64,000 bases of DNA from an uncultured Eggerthellaceae bacterium (GCA_944320405.1 CALUHI010000011.1:26592-90591), one strand, 5' to 3'; counted from the stretch's first letter, positions 52,447 through 63,546 are shown. Made by a program: numbers and translations. The notes: generated by a model from the sequence alone, not told the origin.

Positions 52447-52969
52447 GAACGCACGTTACCTCCGCCATGCTGCGCGCGGAACGTCGCAATGTCGCTTCCA
52501 TCCGATGCCGATTCCCTGGCAACCCCATACGTCTCCAATGAAAAACTAACGCGCGTCCAACGCGGATTCATCGCCGTTTCCAAGTAGATGCTCGCAACGA
52601 AAAACAATGCGCACGACGTCCTGAGACCGAAAGAAATGCGCTTTCGACGTGAGGAAACGGCTCGTAGATCGCTTGTCGCGGGTTTCGGCGGCTTGCCCGA
52701 TCTGCTACACTTTGTTGTGCTTCTTTCGGGTCTGTAGTTGAGGGAGAGATCCCAAGTCCATGGCAGACGCGGTCGAAAGGATCCACGTAAGTCGCTTGCG
52801 ACGATCATGGCGCGTCCTAGAGGTAAGTCGCACCGTCCGCTTATACAAGCAGCATCCGGCTGCGGCGGGCGAGAGGGCACGGGTTGACGCTCAATCCCCG
52901 GTGCGCGGGTGTGGGGGCAAAGACTAGGTCAGCCGAAAGGGGCATAAGAAACATGAACGGAGGAACCAC
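52447..52969. other. 523-bp divergent region and long leader before the binding lipoprotein
   Basis: Lies between the starts of comF (leftward) and the lipoprotein (rightward). TACACT at 52706-52711 may be a -10, which would give a leader of about 250 nt. Two GTAAGTCGC repeats lie at 52787-52795 and 52823-52831. Units resembling the 11-nt repeats at 1928 lie at 52551-52572. I tested glycine, c-di-GMP, c-di-AMP and cobalamin riboswitches, RNase P and SRP RNA by eye and none fits. Confidence 0.4.
52551..52572. repeat. Two 11-nt repeats related to those at 1928-1971
   Basis: GCGCGTCCAAC and GCGGATTCATC, side by side, preceded by CTAAC. They match the 11-nt units near the adhesin promoter and lie about 105-125 bp upstream of comF. 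Confidence 0.5.
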
Positions 52970-53908
52970 ATGCGCTTGAAGGCTCTCATCGTTGCCGTTG
53001 CCGCCAGCATCGCGGCGCTGACGGCGTTGTCCGGCTGCTCGTCTCAAGAGCCCTACACACCCCCCGAGGCCACCCCGGTGGTCTCTTCTCCTGCTATCGG
53101 GCAGGATGGCGTGCTGCGCGTGGGCGTGAACTCTCAGGCGGCTCCTCTTGCTGGTTCGAACAGCGCGGGCGACATCGTCGGCTTCGATGTGGACCTGGCT
53201 TCCGCTGTGGCTGACGAGCTTGGCTTGAAGGTTGAGATCGTCGATGTAAAGGACGCGGGTGACGACGCGCTTTCCGGCGGCGAAGTGGACTTGGTTATGG
53301 GCGTCGAGCAGGATGCCTTCGGTGGAGACGTGTGGACGTCGGATCCGTATCTGCAGACGGCTATCGCGCTCTTCTCCTCTGATTCGAGCGCGAGTGCGCC
53401 TACTGCCGACTCTTCTCCCGTTATTGCGGTGCAGACGTCTTCGACGAGCTCCTGGATGGCCGAGAACGAGTTCGGCGCTCCCGCCCTTGTTCGCGAGAGC
53501 GGGTTGGTTGAGGCCTTCGAGGCAATGGGTTCGGGTGAAGCCGGCTACGTTGCCGCCGATGCCGTCCGCGGCACCTACGTGGTTTCTTCCAACGCCGATC
53601 TGAGCGGTTCTATCGTTGCGCTTATGCAGCAGCCGACTGGATATTCCGTTGCGATCCTTGCGACTAACACCGAGCTGCAGGAGGCAGTGCAAAACGCGTT
53701 GGGCACCATCGTCAACGGTGGCATGATCGACGTGCTTGACATGAAGTGGCTGGGAACCGAGTGGGATCTGTCTTCTGTTCCGCTGACCGCCGGAGCAACC
53801 GCCGGTACGACGTCGCAGGAAACCACTGAGGGCGAAGAAGGCACCACCTCTGGTCCGTCTGAAGCGGGCGGCAACGCAGTGACGCCTTCCGAGGCTGCCG
53901 AGGCGTAG
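52970..53908 (+). CDS. Orphan amino-acid-type substrate-binding lipoprotein
   Basis: A 312-residue class II binding protein (PBPb family). The signal peptide ends in the lipobox LSGCSS, so it is anchored on the outer face of the membrane. The fold begins DGVLRVGVNSQAAPLAGSNS, with DIVGFDVDLASAVADELGLK, typical of amino-acid binders. It ends in a Thr/Glu/Gly-rich tail of 45 residues. No permease or ATPase is adjacent, so it may be a sensor or use a transporter elsewhere. GGAGG precedes the ATG. Confidence 0.87.
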   Translation: MRLKALIVAVAASIAALTALSGCSSQEPYTPPEATPVVSSPAIGQDGVLRVGVNSQAAPLAGSNSAGDIVGFDVDLASAVADELGLKVEIVDVKDAGDDALSGGEVDLVMGVEQDAFGGDVWTSDPYLQTAIALFSSDSSASAPTADSSPVIAVQTSSTSSWMAENEFGAPALVRESGLVEAFEAMGSGEAGYVAADAVRGTYVVSSNADLSGSIVALMQQPTGYSVAILATNTELQEAVQNALGTIVNGGMIDVLDMKWLGTEWDLSSVPLTAGATAGTTSQETTEGEEGTTSGPSEAGGNAVTPSEAAEA

Positions 53909-53950
53909 GCGCGCTCTGGTTAACGCATCTCTTCCGGATTCGGGAATAAA

Positions 53951-53981
53951 AAAGGGGGATGGCTCGGTGCCATCCCCCTTT
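53951..53981. terminator. Two-way terminator
   Basis: AAAGGGGGATGGC (53951-53963) pairs with GCCATCCCCCTTT (53969-53981), a 13-bp stem with a TCGGT loop. An A-run before and T-rich sequence after make it work on both strands, serving the lipoprotein gene and smsB. Confidence 0.93.
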
Positions 53982-53999
53982 ATTTGTGTCTCGTTCGGA

Positions 54000-54929
54000 C
54001 TAGTTCAGGAAGTCGTCGATGATCTCCTGTTCGGCCTCTTCCTCGGTAAGGCCCAAGGTCATCAGCTTCACGATCTGGTCGCCGGCGATCTTGCCGATGG
54101 CGGCTTCATGGATGAGCTGCGCGTCTTCGTGCGCCGCCTCGATGCCGGGAATGGCCTTGACCTTCGCGTTGCCCATGATGATGGCATCGCACTGCACATG
54201 CCCGTGGCAGGCGGCTTCGCCGATCACCAAGGGGTTGAAGATCTGGACGGAATCGTCCTGCGCGACAGAGCGCGAAATTACCTGGACGGTGGAATCCTCG
54301 CCTTTGAGCTCCACTTTCATGTTCGAGGTTGCCATCTGGTTGTCGTGGGTCAGAAGCTTCTCGATCAAAACAAGTTTCGAACCTGCAGCGAGCTCGGCGT
54401 TGGTGTCGCGCACGGTGGAGGTCACGCCGCGCAACTGCACCATCTCCATTTCACAGAACGACCCTTCGTCCATATAGACGTTGGTCGTGGGGTTCAGGAT
54501 GCGCTCGCCGGTTCCCTCGCCTTCGCCATAATGCTTTTCGACATAACTCACACGGCTGTTCTTGCCAATATGGAAGCTGTGGATGCCGTCGTGTTCGGAG
54601 TCTTGGTGGCTGTTGTTGTGGATGCCGCATCCAGCGATGATCTTCACGTCGCAGTCATCGCCGATGTAGAAGGTGTTGTATACGACGTCCTTCAAGCCCG
54701 ACTTCGTGACGATGACCGGGATGTAGACGGTCTCGCCTTTGGTTCCGGGCTTGATGGTGATGTCGATGCCGGGGTTGTCGGTCTTCGTCTCGATGTCGAT
54801 GAAGGCCGACGAGTGCCTTTCGACGAGTTCGCCGTCTTTGCGGATGTTGAATGCGCCTTTCGGCATGCCATGAAGGCTGGTTATCTCGGCGAGAAGATTC
54901 TCGTCGATGGGGGAGAGGTCGACTGCCAT
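54000..54929 (-). CDS. smsB: SufB-like scaffold of the minimal Fe-S system (SmsB)
   Basis: A 309-residue protein of the SufB/SufD family, with the beta-helix core around GIHSFHIGKNSRVSYVEKHY and C-terminal AHEDAQLIHEAAIGKIAGDQIVKLMTLGLTEEEAE. It is much shorter than E. coli SufB (495 residues). With the adjacent SufC-like ATPase it forms the SMS (SUF-like minimal system), considered ancestral and common in anaerobes and archaea. No sufS, sufU or sufD is adjacent. It is the second gene of the operon, 65 bp after smsC. Confidence 0.88.
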   Translation of the reverse strand: MAVDLSPIDENLLAEITSLHGMPKGAFNIRKDGELVERHSSAFIDIETKTDNPGIDITIKPGTKGETVYIPVIVTKSGLKDVVYNTFYIGDDCDVKIIAGCGIHNNSHQDSEHDGIHSFHIGKNSRVSYVEKHYGEGEGTGERILNPTTNVYMDEGSFCEMEMVQLRGVTSTVRDTNAELAAGSKLVLIEKLLTHDNQMATSNMKVELKGEDSTVQVISRSVAQDDSVQIFNPLVIGEAACHGHVQCDAIIMGNAKVKAIPGIEAAHEDAQLIHEAAIGKIAGDQIVKLMTLGLTEEEAEQEIIDDFLN

Positions 54930-54994
54930 GATGTTCTCCTATCGTGTTTCCATCGGAAGGACGGCACGGTTGGTGCCAGGGTTCCGAGGCGTAT

Positions 54995-55771
54995 CTAGCA
55001 GGTGGTGGGAATCTCGGTCAGGTGGAGCTCAGTAGGCTCGGAAAGGCGGCAGCCGGGAACTCCCTTGGAGACGAAGCCCAACTGCGGCATAAGCTCTGCC
55101 GGGGAGCCCGTGCGCTCGACGCGGCCGTCTTTCAGAAGGACGATCTCGTCGGCGAGTTGGATGATGCGCTCCTGATGCGAGATGATCACGATGGAGCGTC
55201 CGTCGCGCGCCTCGTGGATATCGCGGAACGTTTCGGTCAGACGGTCAAAGCTCCACAGGTCGATGCCTGCTTCAGGTTCGTCGTAGATGGCCAGTTTGGG
55301 GTCGCGGGCAAGGATCGTGGCAATCTCGATGCGCTTGACCTCGCCACCGGAAAGCGACTTGTCAACCTCGCGCGTGAGGTATGCGGCAGAGCACAGGCCT
55401 ACCTTGGCAAGGTATTCGTTGCAAGCAAGCATGGGAAGCTTTTTGCCAGCGGCGATGTCCAGCAGTTTCTTCACCTTCATGCCCTTGAAGCGAGCAGGCT
55501 GCTGGAAACCGTAGCCGATTCCCAAATTGGCGCGCTCGGTGATGGAAAGGTCGGTGATGTCCTGCCCGTTGAAGATGATCTGGCCGCTTGTGGGCTTTTC
55601 GATGCCCATGATGAGCTTGGCAAGGGTTGATTTGCCACCGCCGTTCGGGCCGGTGATAACCGTGAAGCGGTCGTCGGGAATGGTCAGCGACAGGTTGTCG
55701 ATGATGCGCTTTGTCTCCCGTGCGTTCTCCTGAACGGGAACGTCGAAGACGATGTTCCTCAATTCCAGCAT
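54995..55771 (-). CDS. smsC: SufC-like ATPase of the minimal Fe-S system (SmsC)
   Basis: A 258-residue ABC ATPase. Walker A VITGPNGGGKSTLAKLI, signature SLSGGEVKRIEIATIL, Walker B LAIYDEPEAGIDLWSF. These are SufC-type rather than transporter-type, and the operon partner is SufB-like. It supplies ATP-driven movement to assemble iron-sulfur clusters for the oxygen-sensitive enzymes nearby (fumarase, radical SAM). The promoter and operator lie just upstream. Confidence 0.92.
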   Translation of the reverse strand: MLELRNIVFDVPVQENARETKRIIDNLSLTIPDDRFTVITGPNGGGKSTLAKLIMGIEKPTSGQIIFNGQDITDLSITERANLGIGYGFQQPARFKGMKVKKLLDIAAGKKLPMLACNEYLAKVGLCSAAYLTREVDKSLSGGEVKRIEIATILARDPKLAIYDEPEAGIDLWSFDRLTETFRDIHEARDGRSIVIISHQERIIQLADEIVLLKDGRVERTGSPAELMPQLGFVSKGVPGCRLSEPTELHLTEIPTTC

Positions 55772-55799
55772 ATTCGATTCCTTCCGAATCTCTCGTCAT

Positions 55800-55839
55800 T
55801 TACTACTGAAGTAGTAACATTTACCCCAAGCGCTGTCAA
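55800..55839 (-). promoter_or_regulatory. Promoter and palindromic operator of smsCB
   Basis: Reading leftwards, TTGACA (55839-55834) is a perfect -35. Seventeen bases later TACTAC (55816-55811) takes the -10 place. An inverted repeat TTACTACT-GA-AGTAGTAA (55800-55817) covers the -10. A repressor bound there would block the polymerase. SufR or Rrf2-type regulators control such operons, but no regulator gene is in this window. Confidence 0.65.
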
Positions 55840-55908
55840 GCGCGTTTGCCGCCCACCCCCTAAGCGGCATCTGATCGTTACCGTTTAGTCCGCAGTCGAG
55901 CCCGCCTC

Positions 55909-58900
55909 CTATTCGTTGAGCAGATCGATGATCTGGAGGTCGGCCTTCGCGCTGCGAAGAATGTCGCTGTTGGCGAACGCACAGAACGCCTGCTTGCTGC
56001 AGGCCTTCCCAATGGCCTCGGCTAGCGTATCGAGATCCTGCTGTGTGGTGCCAAGCATCTCTGCGCGGGACTGAAGGCGGTCTTCGGGCGTGCGTCCGCA
56101 GAAGAAGCATGCATCTTGGCGACGCATCAGCGCGCGCGCCTTCAGCGGGTTGTCGAAACCGGCAACCGTGCTCACCACGTAGCCGTCGAGATCTTCAGGC
56201 GTCGGCTCAAGGTTGTGCAGCCATTGCGCCGCGCCGTCGAAGCGGGCGAGCGTCTCGTCAAGATGCGGGTCGCGGTACGAGTAGAAGCGCAGGGCGCCGG
56301 TGCGGTTTGCTTGGAATCCGACGCCGTAGGCACCGCCTCGCACGCGAACCTCGTTCCACAGGTAGTCGTAGGTGAGGGCACGTGCTCCCGCCTGCCATGC
56401 AGCGGTGTAGGGCGCGATGCCTTCCAGCTGACGGCGGTCAAAGCCTTTCGCGGCGTAGCAGATGTCGGTGGGAACAATGAACGCCTCGTTGAGGATGCGC
56501 GGTTCGGGAATGACAAGCTCGCTTTCCGCCGCTTTGCCTTCCGGAAGATCTTCAAGCAGGTTCCAGAACGCGTGGTAGTCTTCACGTGCACCCGCGAAGC
56601 TCATGGTGAGGTTGGTGCGCGTGAAGATGCGCGCAGCAAGGCTTTCCAAACGCTGCGGGAGCGTGCTGGCTTCCTCGTCGAATCGGGCAAGCAGCTCCTT
56701 CAGGAAACGATAGTAGTTCACGCCGCCCAGCTGCTCGCGCAGAACGCCGGCGGGTTGGCAGTAGGAGGACAAACGCGCCATGGCGGCAGAGTGGCCTGCC
56801 TGCGCGAACGATTGCTCCATGCCGATGCGGCGCTGCGTGAGGATGTCTTTGATCTTGGCAACGTCAGAAAAGTCGGTTTCCGAGATGATCTCGGAGGGAA
56901 GCGCGGCAAGTTGCGCGAGGTTCTTCGAGAGCGCGCTGGCGCTCACGACAAGCTTGAGCCCCACCTTCGACGGGTTGTCTGCATCTTCATACGTTTCGGT
57001 GAAAAACGCCAGGTTGCCAAGCTTTCCGTTTACGAGCGTGTCGATATCCGCTGCGCTGTGACGCGCCGTTCCAAGCTTTCCGAGCACGCTGCAAAGCACG
57101 GTGGCGTAGGGGAGCTCGTCGAACGGGATGCCGCCCAGGTCGAAATAGCGGTACGCGTACGCGATCCCATGCGTGGGAACCTCGTGTCTGATGCACGGCA
57201 GGGGCGCCGCCTTGTCCAATGCGTAGGCGGGCTCTGCAGGCGCGTCTTGAACGTCGGTGCGCAGCAAACGGGGGAGCGTGGCAATCGCCTCGGGCGAATC
57301 GGGCTCCGACTGCATGCGGCGCAGTCGCTCTACCGATTCTTCAATGCGGGAGAAATCCTCGTCGGTGAGAGTTTCCTCGATGGCGGCAAGGCGCTTCGCC
57401 TCATCGGAGGCACCTGTGCGTTTCTCGGGGCGCACCTCCGCTTCTGCTTGGTGCGGGTTGTCCAAGAAGACCTCTCGGATAAGCGTTTCGAAGTAGTCGG
57501 TTTCAAGCGCCTTGCGCAGGAAGGCGAAATCGACTTCGTAGCGCAGATAACGCGTGGCGGCGTCGTCGTCGTAAAGCCAGCCGCTCAGGCTTGAGATGGC
57601 GAGCGCCACGCCGTCTGCCATGCCGTATTCACATTCGCGCATGATGAACTCGTAGCGAGAGAGAGATGCCTCAACGAGCGCATGATCAAGCCCGCCGTCG
57701 GCAAGGCGGCCGAGTTCATCAAACACGACGTTGCGGAAGCGCTTCGCCGCGCCCTCCTGGAGGTCTTTGATCTCGATGATGGCGAAGGGCTGCAAGGCAG
57801 CCTCGGCAAGAGATCCCATGGCGTCGCCGGCAAGCTGGGCGTCAAGAAGCGCGCGTTTGAGGGGCGCTTCGTTGCTTCCCATGATGGCGTCCAGCAGCAC
57901 GTCAACTGCCATGACGCGCGTGCGGTCTTGCGCGTGTCCAACTACGAACGCAAGCCCCATGCACGCGTTCTCGGGCGCCGTGTCCATTGTGCGAACGATT
58001 CCCACGCTGCATACAGGCTCCTGCAGCGTGAGCTCACGCGCTTCGAGGGCGCGTTCATCCACGCCTGCTTCCGCCATGCGCGCAGCGCGATCGGCCGCCT
58101 GCTCGTCGGCGACGGGGGAAAGGTACTGCTCGTCCAAAAAAGTTAGGATGCGGTCGATGTCCATATCGCCGTAGAGCGTGAGGTAGCTGTTGTCCAAGCG
58201 GTAGTGGCGTCGATGCTCGTCAAGGTAGCCCTCATAGGTCAGCGTTGGGATGGCGCTGGGCTCTCCGCCGCTTTCAAAGCGGTACGAGGTGTTGGGGAAA
58301 AGCGCTGCCTGAAGCTCATCGAACAGCACGGAGCTTGCGTCTGACAGCGCACCTTTCATCTCGTTGTACACAACGCCGTTGTAGCGCAGGCGGCCGGCCT
58401 GGCTGTCGGTTTCGGCCCCTTCCGGTTCGGCGAGCTCGAAATGCCAGCCTTCTTGCTCGAACACCTCGCGCTTGCGGTAGATGGAGGGGTGCAGCACAGC
58501 ATCGAGGTACACATCCATAAGGTTTAGGAGGTCTTGTTCGTTGGTACTTGCAACCGGATACATCGTCTTATCCGCGAACGTAAGCGCGTTCAAAAACGTT
58601 TGCATGGAGGTTTTCAGCAGGTTGACGAACGGTTCTTTCACCGGGAATTTCTGCGAGCCGTTCAGCACGGAATGCTCCAGGATATGGAAAACGCCGGTAT
58701 CGTCTTTGGGAGGCGTCTTGAAGGCAATGGAGAACGCCTTGTTGGAGTCGGCGTTTCTCAGGTACAGAAGACGGGCGCCGCTTTTCTCGTGCGAAAGCAC
58801 GAAGGCATCGCCGTCGATTTCAGGGAGCTCCTCGGCAGACAGCACGGTGAACCCGTGCGCGCGGGAACCAGGAGTGAGGTCCATAAACAGCCTTTCCAAA

Positions 58901-58923
58901 TTCATGTTGTGTTTCGTAGGCAT
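55909..58923 (-). CDS. M16C family zinc metalloprotease (PreP-like)
   Basis: A 1004-residue enzyme. The inverted zinc motif HxxEH is VFHILEHSVLNGS, with the later Glu in VYNEMKGALSD. Length and two-fold domain layout match presequence protease and the bacterial insulinase-like M16C enzymes, which degrade peptides in a closed chamber. No signal peptide, so it acts in the cytoplasm. It may clear peptides brought in by the peptide importer encoded upstream, which is read in the same direction. A start at a later Met (residue 14) is possible. Confidence 0.92.
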   Translation of the reverse strand: MPTKHNMNLERLFMDLTPGSRAHGFTVLSAEELPEIDGDAFVLSHEKSGARLLYLRNADSNKAFSIAFKTPPKDDTGVFHILEHSVLNGSQKFPVKEPFVNLLKTSMQTFLNALTFADKTMYPVASTNEQDLLNLMDVYLDAVLHPSIYRKREVFEQEGWHFELAEPEGAETDSQAGRLRYNGVVYNEMKGALSDASSVLFDELQAALFPNTSYRFESGGEPSAIPTLTYEGYLDEHRRHYRLDNSYLTLYGDMDIDRILTFLDEQYLSPVADEQAADRAARMAEAGVDERALEARELTLQEPVCSVGIVRTMDTAPENACMGLAFVVGHAQDRTRVMAVDVLLDAIMGSNEAPLKRALLDAQLAGDAMGSLAEAALQPFAIIEIKDLQEGAAKRFRNVVFDELGRLADGGLDHALVEASLSRYEFIMRECEYGMADGVALAISSLSGWLYDDDAATRYLRYEVDFAFLRKALETDYFETLIREVFLDNPHQAEAEVRPEKRTGASDEAKRLAAIEETLTDEDFSRIEESVERLRRMQSEPDSPEAIATLPRLLRTDVQDAPAEPAYALDKAAPLPCIRHEVPTHGIAYAYRYFDLGGIPFDELPYATVLCSVLGKLGTARHSAADIDTLVNGKLGNLAFFTETYEDADNPSKVGLKLVVSASALSKNLAQLAALPSEIISETDFSDVAKIKDILTQRRIGMEQSFAQAGHSAAMARLSSYCQPAGVLREQLGGVNYYRFLKELLARFDEEASTLPQRLESLAARIFTRTNLTMSFAGAREDYHAFWNLLEDLPEGKAAESELVIPEPRILNEAFIVPTDICYAAKGFDRRQLEGIAPYTAAWQAGARALTYDYLWNEVRVRGGAYGVGFQANRTGALRFYSYRDPHLDETLARFDGAAQWLHNLEPTPEDLDGYVVSTVAGFDNPLKARALMRRQDACFFCGRTPEDRLQSRAEMLGTTQQDLDTLAEAIGKACSKQAFCAFANSDILRSAKADLQIIDLLNE

Positions 58924-59056
58924 TTTCTCACAACTTGCAGGATGGAACGTGTTGAATCACACATTGCCGCAGTACAACCACGCACGGTATGCCTGGCTTC
59001 GACGCTGCAGCAGAGGTGGTTTTCGGCGCATCGTTGCAGCTAACGAGGTAAAAGAA

Positions 59057-59096
59057 AACAGCCCGCCTTCTTTCGAAAGCGGGCTGTTCGGCATTC
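59057..59096 (-). terminator. Terminator of the opp operon
   Basis: AACAGCCCGC (59057-59066) pairs with GCGGGCTGTT (59079-59088). On the leftward strand it is followed by TTTTCTTTT. It lies 25 bases after the oppF stop. Confidence 0.87.
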
Positions 59097-59112
59097 AGGG
59101 GAGCGATGCGGC

Positions 59113-60168
59113 TTAGTCGGTCGCAGCGGCGGGTGCCTTGCGGCATGCGCCGTAGCGGTGGCAGGCGCACCAATGATTCGGCTTGACCTCGCGAAGCTCG
59201 GGGATCTGCTCGTCGCAGCCTTCCACCTTCGCGAAGCAGCGGCTGGAGAAACGGCAGCCCGACGGCGGATCGATGGGGCTGGGCACGTCGCCTTCCAAAA
59301 TGATGCGCTCGCGCTTGTCGTTGGGGTCGACCGACGGGATGGCCGACAGCAGCGCCTGGGTGTAGGGGGAAAGCGGGTCGTTGTACAGCGAGCCCTTCGG
59401 TGCGATCTCCATCATCTTGCCCAAATACATTACGCCAATGCGGTCGGACACATGCTTCACGACGTTCAGGCCATGGGCGATGAACAGGTAGGTGAAGCCG
59501 TAGTGCTCCTTCAGGTCGTCCAGCAGGTTGAGCACCTGTGCCTGAATGGACACGTCAAGTGCGGAAACCGGCTCGTCGCAGATGATCAGCTTCGGACGTA
59601 CCGCCAGGGCACGAGCGATGCCCACGCGCTGACGCTGACCGCCAGAGAACTCATGCGGATAGCGGTTGCGCATGTAGCTCGCCAGACCAACGCGCTCCAG
59701 CAGCTCGCATACGCGGTCGTCCACCTGGTCGCGCGGCATCAGCTTATTGGTCAGGATAGGCTCGGCAATGATGTCGCCCACGCGCATGCGGGGGTTCAGC
59801 GATGCGTAGGGATCCTGGAAGATGAGCTGGATGTCTTTGCAGCGCTTCTTGCGCTCGGCAGCAGACATCGTGCACAGATCCTCGCCCTCGAAGATGATCT
59901 TGCCCGAGGTGGGGGTGAGCAGGTTGGCAATCATCTTGCCGATGGTGGTCTTGCCGCAGCCAGATTCACCAACCAGGCCGAAAGCCTCGCCACGGCGGAT
60001 GAAGAAGCTCACGTCCTCCACGGCGTGCACGTAGGAAGTTGCCTTCCCAAAGAAGTTGCGATCGGCGGCGAAGCGCTTGGTCAGATGCTGGACGTCCAGC
60101 AAGATGTCGTCGTCGGCACCCTTGCGGCCGCTTTGGACGGCGACGTCGTTGCGCTCTTGTTCGGTCAT
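59113..60168 (-). CDS. Peptide ABC transporter ATPase OppF/DppF
   Basis: A 351-residue ATPase: Walker [16 protein letters not shown], signature [16 protein letters not shown], Walker [11 protein letters not shown]. The C-terminal region has the oligopeptide-transporter cysteines ([15 protein letters not shown] and CACH). It pairs with OppD. The gene is the last of the operon, before a terminator. Confidence 0.93.
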   Translation of the reverse strand: MTEQERNDVAVQSGRKGADDDILLDVQHLTKRFAADRNFFGKATSYVHAVEDVSFFIRRGEAFGLVGESGCGKTTIGKMIANLLTPTSGKIIFEGEDLCTMSAAERKKRCKDIQLIFQDPYASLNPRMRVGDIIAEPILTNKLMPRDQVDDRVCELLERVGLASYMRNRYPHEFSGGQRQRVGIARALAVRPKLIICDEPVSALDVSIQAQVLNLLDDLKEHYGFTYLFIAHGLNVVKHVSDRIGVMYLGKMMEIAPKGSLYNDPLSPYTQALLSAIPSVDPNDKRERIILEGDVPSPIDPPSGCRFSSRCFAKVEGCDEQIPELREVKPNHWCACHRYGACRKAPAAATD

Positions 60169-60183
60169 TCTCTCGCCACCTCC

Positions 60184-61281
<1,098 letters not shown>

Positions 61282-61285
61282 GGAA

Positions 61286-62224
61286 TTACCTCTTCCTGGA
61301 CTTGGGGTCGAGACCATCGCGGATGCCGTCGCCCAGCAGGTTGAACGCAAGCACGGCCAGCGTGATGGCAAGACCGGGGAAAATCATCAGCCACGGGGCG
61401 CGGAACAGCTCGTTGCGGCCACGGCCCAGCATGTCGCCCCACTCAGCGGCAGGCGGCTGGACGCCCAGGCCCAAGAAGCCCAAAGCGGCGCAGTCGAGGA
61501 TTGCCGAGGAGATGCCCAGCGTAGCGCGCACGATAATGGACGGCAGCGCGTTGGGCAGCACGTGGCGGAACACGATCTTGAAGTTGGAGTCGCCAATGAC
61601 GCGTGCGGCGGCTACGTAGTCGTTTTCCTTGATGGCAAGGATTTCCGAACGCACGATACGGGCGTATTCGGGAATGGACACCAAGCCGATGGCCACAACG
61701 GCCTTCTCGATGCCAGGTCCCAAGGCCGCCATGATAGCGATTGCCAGCAGGATGGAGGGGATGGCCAGCATCATGTCCATGATGCGCATGATGACCGTGT
61801 CAACCCAGCCGCCCTTGTAGCCGGCGATGGAGCCCAGGATGACGCCGATGGTCAGCGAGAACGCAACGGCGATGAGGCCCACGGACAGCGAGATCTGCGT
61901 GCCCACCATGACGCGGCAGAAGATGTCGCGGCCCTGCAGGTCGGTACCGAACCAGTGCTCAGCCGAAGGAGGCAGAAGCGACTGGCCCAGGTCCTGCTGG
62001 TAGGGGTCGTAGGGCAGGATGCCCGGCGCCACGGCGGTGACGATGGCGATGACCGCGAGGATCAGGATGAAGATGCCGCTGACCAGCGAGGCCTTGTTCG
62101 AAACGATGCCGGCGATGACGTCGCGCCACATGCCTTCGCGCTTCTCGCGCACGGGCTTGGCAGGCTGGACGGCAGTCTCGACGGAAGCGGCGGGCTCAGT
62201 TGCGAGCTTGTTGTTCTGGCTCAC
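61286..62224 (-). CDS. Peptide ABC transporter permease OppC/DppC
   Basis: About 312 residues. Six helices, with the loop [23 protein letters not shown] and the family [21 protein letters not shown]. Forms the channel with OppB. The start is set at GTG 62224, which has AGAGGGG eight bases upstream; GTG at 62233 overlaps the oppB stop but lacks a proper site. Confidence 0.9.
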   Translation of the reverse strand: MSQNNKLATEPAASVETAVQPAKPVREKREGMWRDVIAGIVSNKASLVSGIFILILAVIAIVTAVAPGILPYDPYQQDLGQSLLPPSAEHWFGTDLQGRDIFCRVMVGTQISLSVGLIAVAFSLTIGVILGSIAGYKGGWVDTVIMRIMDMMLAIPSILLAIAIMAALGPGIEKAVVAIGLVSIPEYARIVRSEILAIKENDYVAAARVIGDSNFKIVFRHVLPNALPSIIVRATLGISSAILDCAALGFLGLGVQPPAAEWGDMLGRGRNELFRAPWLMIFPGLAITLAVLAFNLLGDGIRDGLDPKSRKR

Positions 62225-62229
62225 GCGGA

Positions 62230-63249
62230 TCACCCCTCTTCCTTCGTGCCGAACTTGATGCGAGGATCAAGGTAGGCGTAGATGATGTCGACGATGAGGT
62301 TCATGAACACGAAGATCACCGCGACCAGGATGACGATGCCCTGGACGGCGGGGAAGTCGCTCTTCAGAACGCTGTCGACTGCGTACTTGCCGATGCCCGG
62401 CCAGCTGAACACAGTTTCGGTGAGCAGCGCGCCGCCCAGAAGGCTGCCGAACTGCAGGCCGATGACCGTGGTGACCGGCAGCATGGCGTTGCGCAGCGCA
62501 TGCTTGATGTAGACCGAACCCTTCGACAGGCCCTTGGCGCGCGCGGTGCGCACGTAGTCGGCCTTGAGGGTGTCAAGCATGGCGGAGCGGGTCATACGGG
62601 TGATGATGGCCATCGAGTACAGCGAAAGCGTGACGGTGGGCAGCACCAGATGGTACAGCGCATCGCCAAGCGCCTCCCAATCGCCGCGGACGATGGTGTC
62701 GATGATGTAGAACCCGGAGCCTCCCGTGGGCTGCAGCAAAGGATCGATTCGACCGCTGGAGGGCAGGATTCCCAGGATGCCGGAGAACAGCAGGATGAGA
62801 AGAATACCTGACCAGAACACCGGCATCGAAATGCCGATGAGCGCGATGATCATGCTGATGTTGTCTGCCAGCTTGTTTTTCTTCACTGCCGCAAGCACGC
62901 CCAGCGCGATGCCGATGACCGATGCAACGACGATTGCGCAGATTGCAAGCTCTGCGGTAGCGGGGAAGCGGGCTGCGATCTCCTTGGTGATGGACGCATG
63001 CGTGTAATACGACTCGCCCAAATTGCCCTGGAGCGCGCCAACCAAGAAGTTGACGTATTGCAGCCAGATGGGATCATCCAGTCCGTTATCGGCTCGCCAT
63101 GCAGCCATTTGATCAGGCGTGGCATGCTCGCCCAGCACAACAGGTGCCGGGTCGGCGGCAAGCACGCGCGTGATCAAAAAGATGATGACGGTCACGCCGA
63201 GAAGAACGGGAATCACCAAAAGTATTCGTTTGATGATGTATTTGAGCAC
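62230..63249 (-). CDS. Peptide ABC transporter permease OppB/DppB
   Basis: A 339-residue permease with about six helices. Begins LKYIIKRILLVIPVLLGVTVI and has the EAA-type loop RTARAKGLSKGSVYIKHALR. The GTG at 63249 has AAGGGGG six bases before it. First gene of the permease-ATPase block, separated from the binding protein by 390 bp. Confidence 0.92.
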   Translation of the reverse strand: MLKYIIKRILLVIPVLLGVTVIIFLITRVLAADPAPVVLGEHATPDQMAAWRADNGLDDPIWLQYVNFLVGALQGNLGESYYTHASITKEIAARFPATAELAICAIVVASVIGIALGVLAAVKKNKLADNISMIIALIGISMPVFWSGILLILLFSGILGILPSSGRIDPLLQPTGGSGFYIIDTIVRGDWEALGDALYHLVLPTVTLSLYSMAIITRMTRSAMLDTLKADYVRTARAKGLSKGSVYIKHALRNAMLPVTTVIGLQFGSLLGGALLTETVFSWPGIGKYAVDSVLKSDFPAVQGIVILVAVIFVFMNLIVDIIYAYLDPRIKFGTKEEG

Positions 63250-63430
63250 AAAAGCCCCCTTCTTGCCGGTCCTGTTTTTCAGACAGGGTGGGAATGCAGA
63301 CGATCGTCCGATCCCCAGCGTTTCGCCCCGTCTTGCGAAACGCGAAACGGCTTTCCGTATAGAAAGCCAGTGGAGAAGTGTATCGCAACCTTCGCCATTT
63401 TGGCGATAAAACACATCAAGCGGTGCGCTC

Positions 63431-63499
63431 CATGAAGAAAGCGGCGTTTCCAAGGAGCCTTTCGCGGGCTCCGACGGCTGGCGTGCCGCCTTTTTCATG
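63431..63499. repeat. Imperfect 15-nt inverted repeat with inner hairpin
   Basis: CATGAAGAAAGCGGC (63431-63445) pairs with GCCGCCTTTTTCATG (63485-63499) at 13 of 15 positions. Inside, GGAGCC and GGCTCC form a second hairpin. It could be an mRNA structure in the oppB leader. Confidence 0.6.
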
Positions 63500-63546
63500 T
63501 AGCGTCCCGCCGTGGTCGCGCGCGTTTAGGCAGCTTCGATAAACGA

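Noticed and set aside
52450..52969. RNase P, SRP RNA or tmRNA
   Set aside because: None of the invariant sequence blocks of these RNAs is present.
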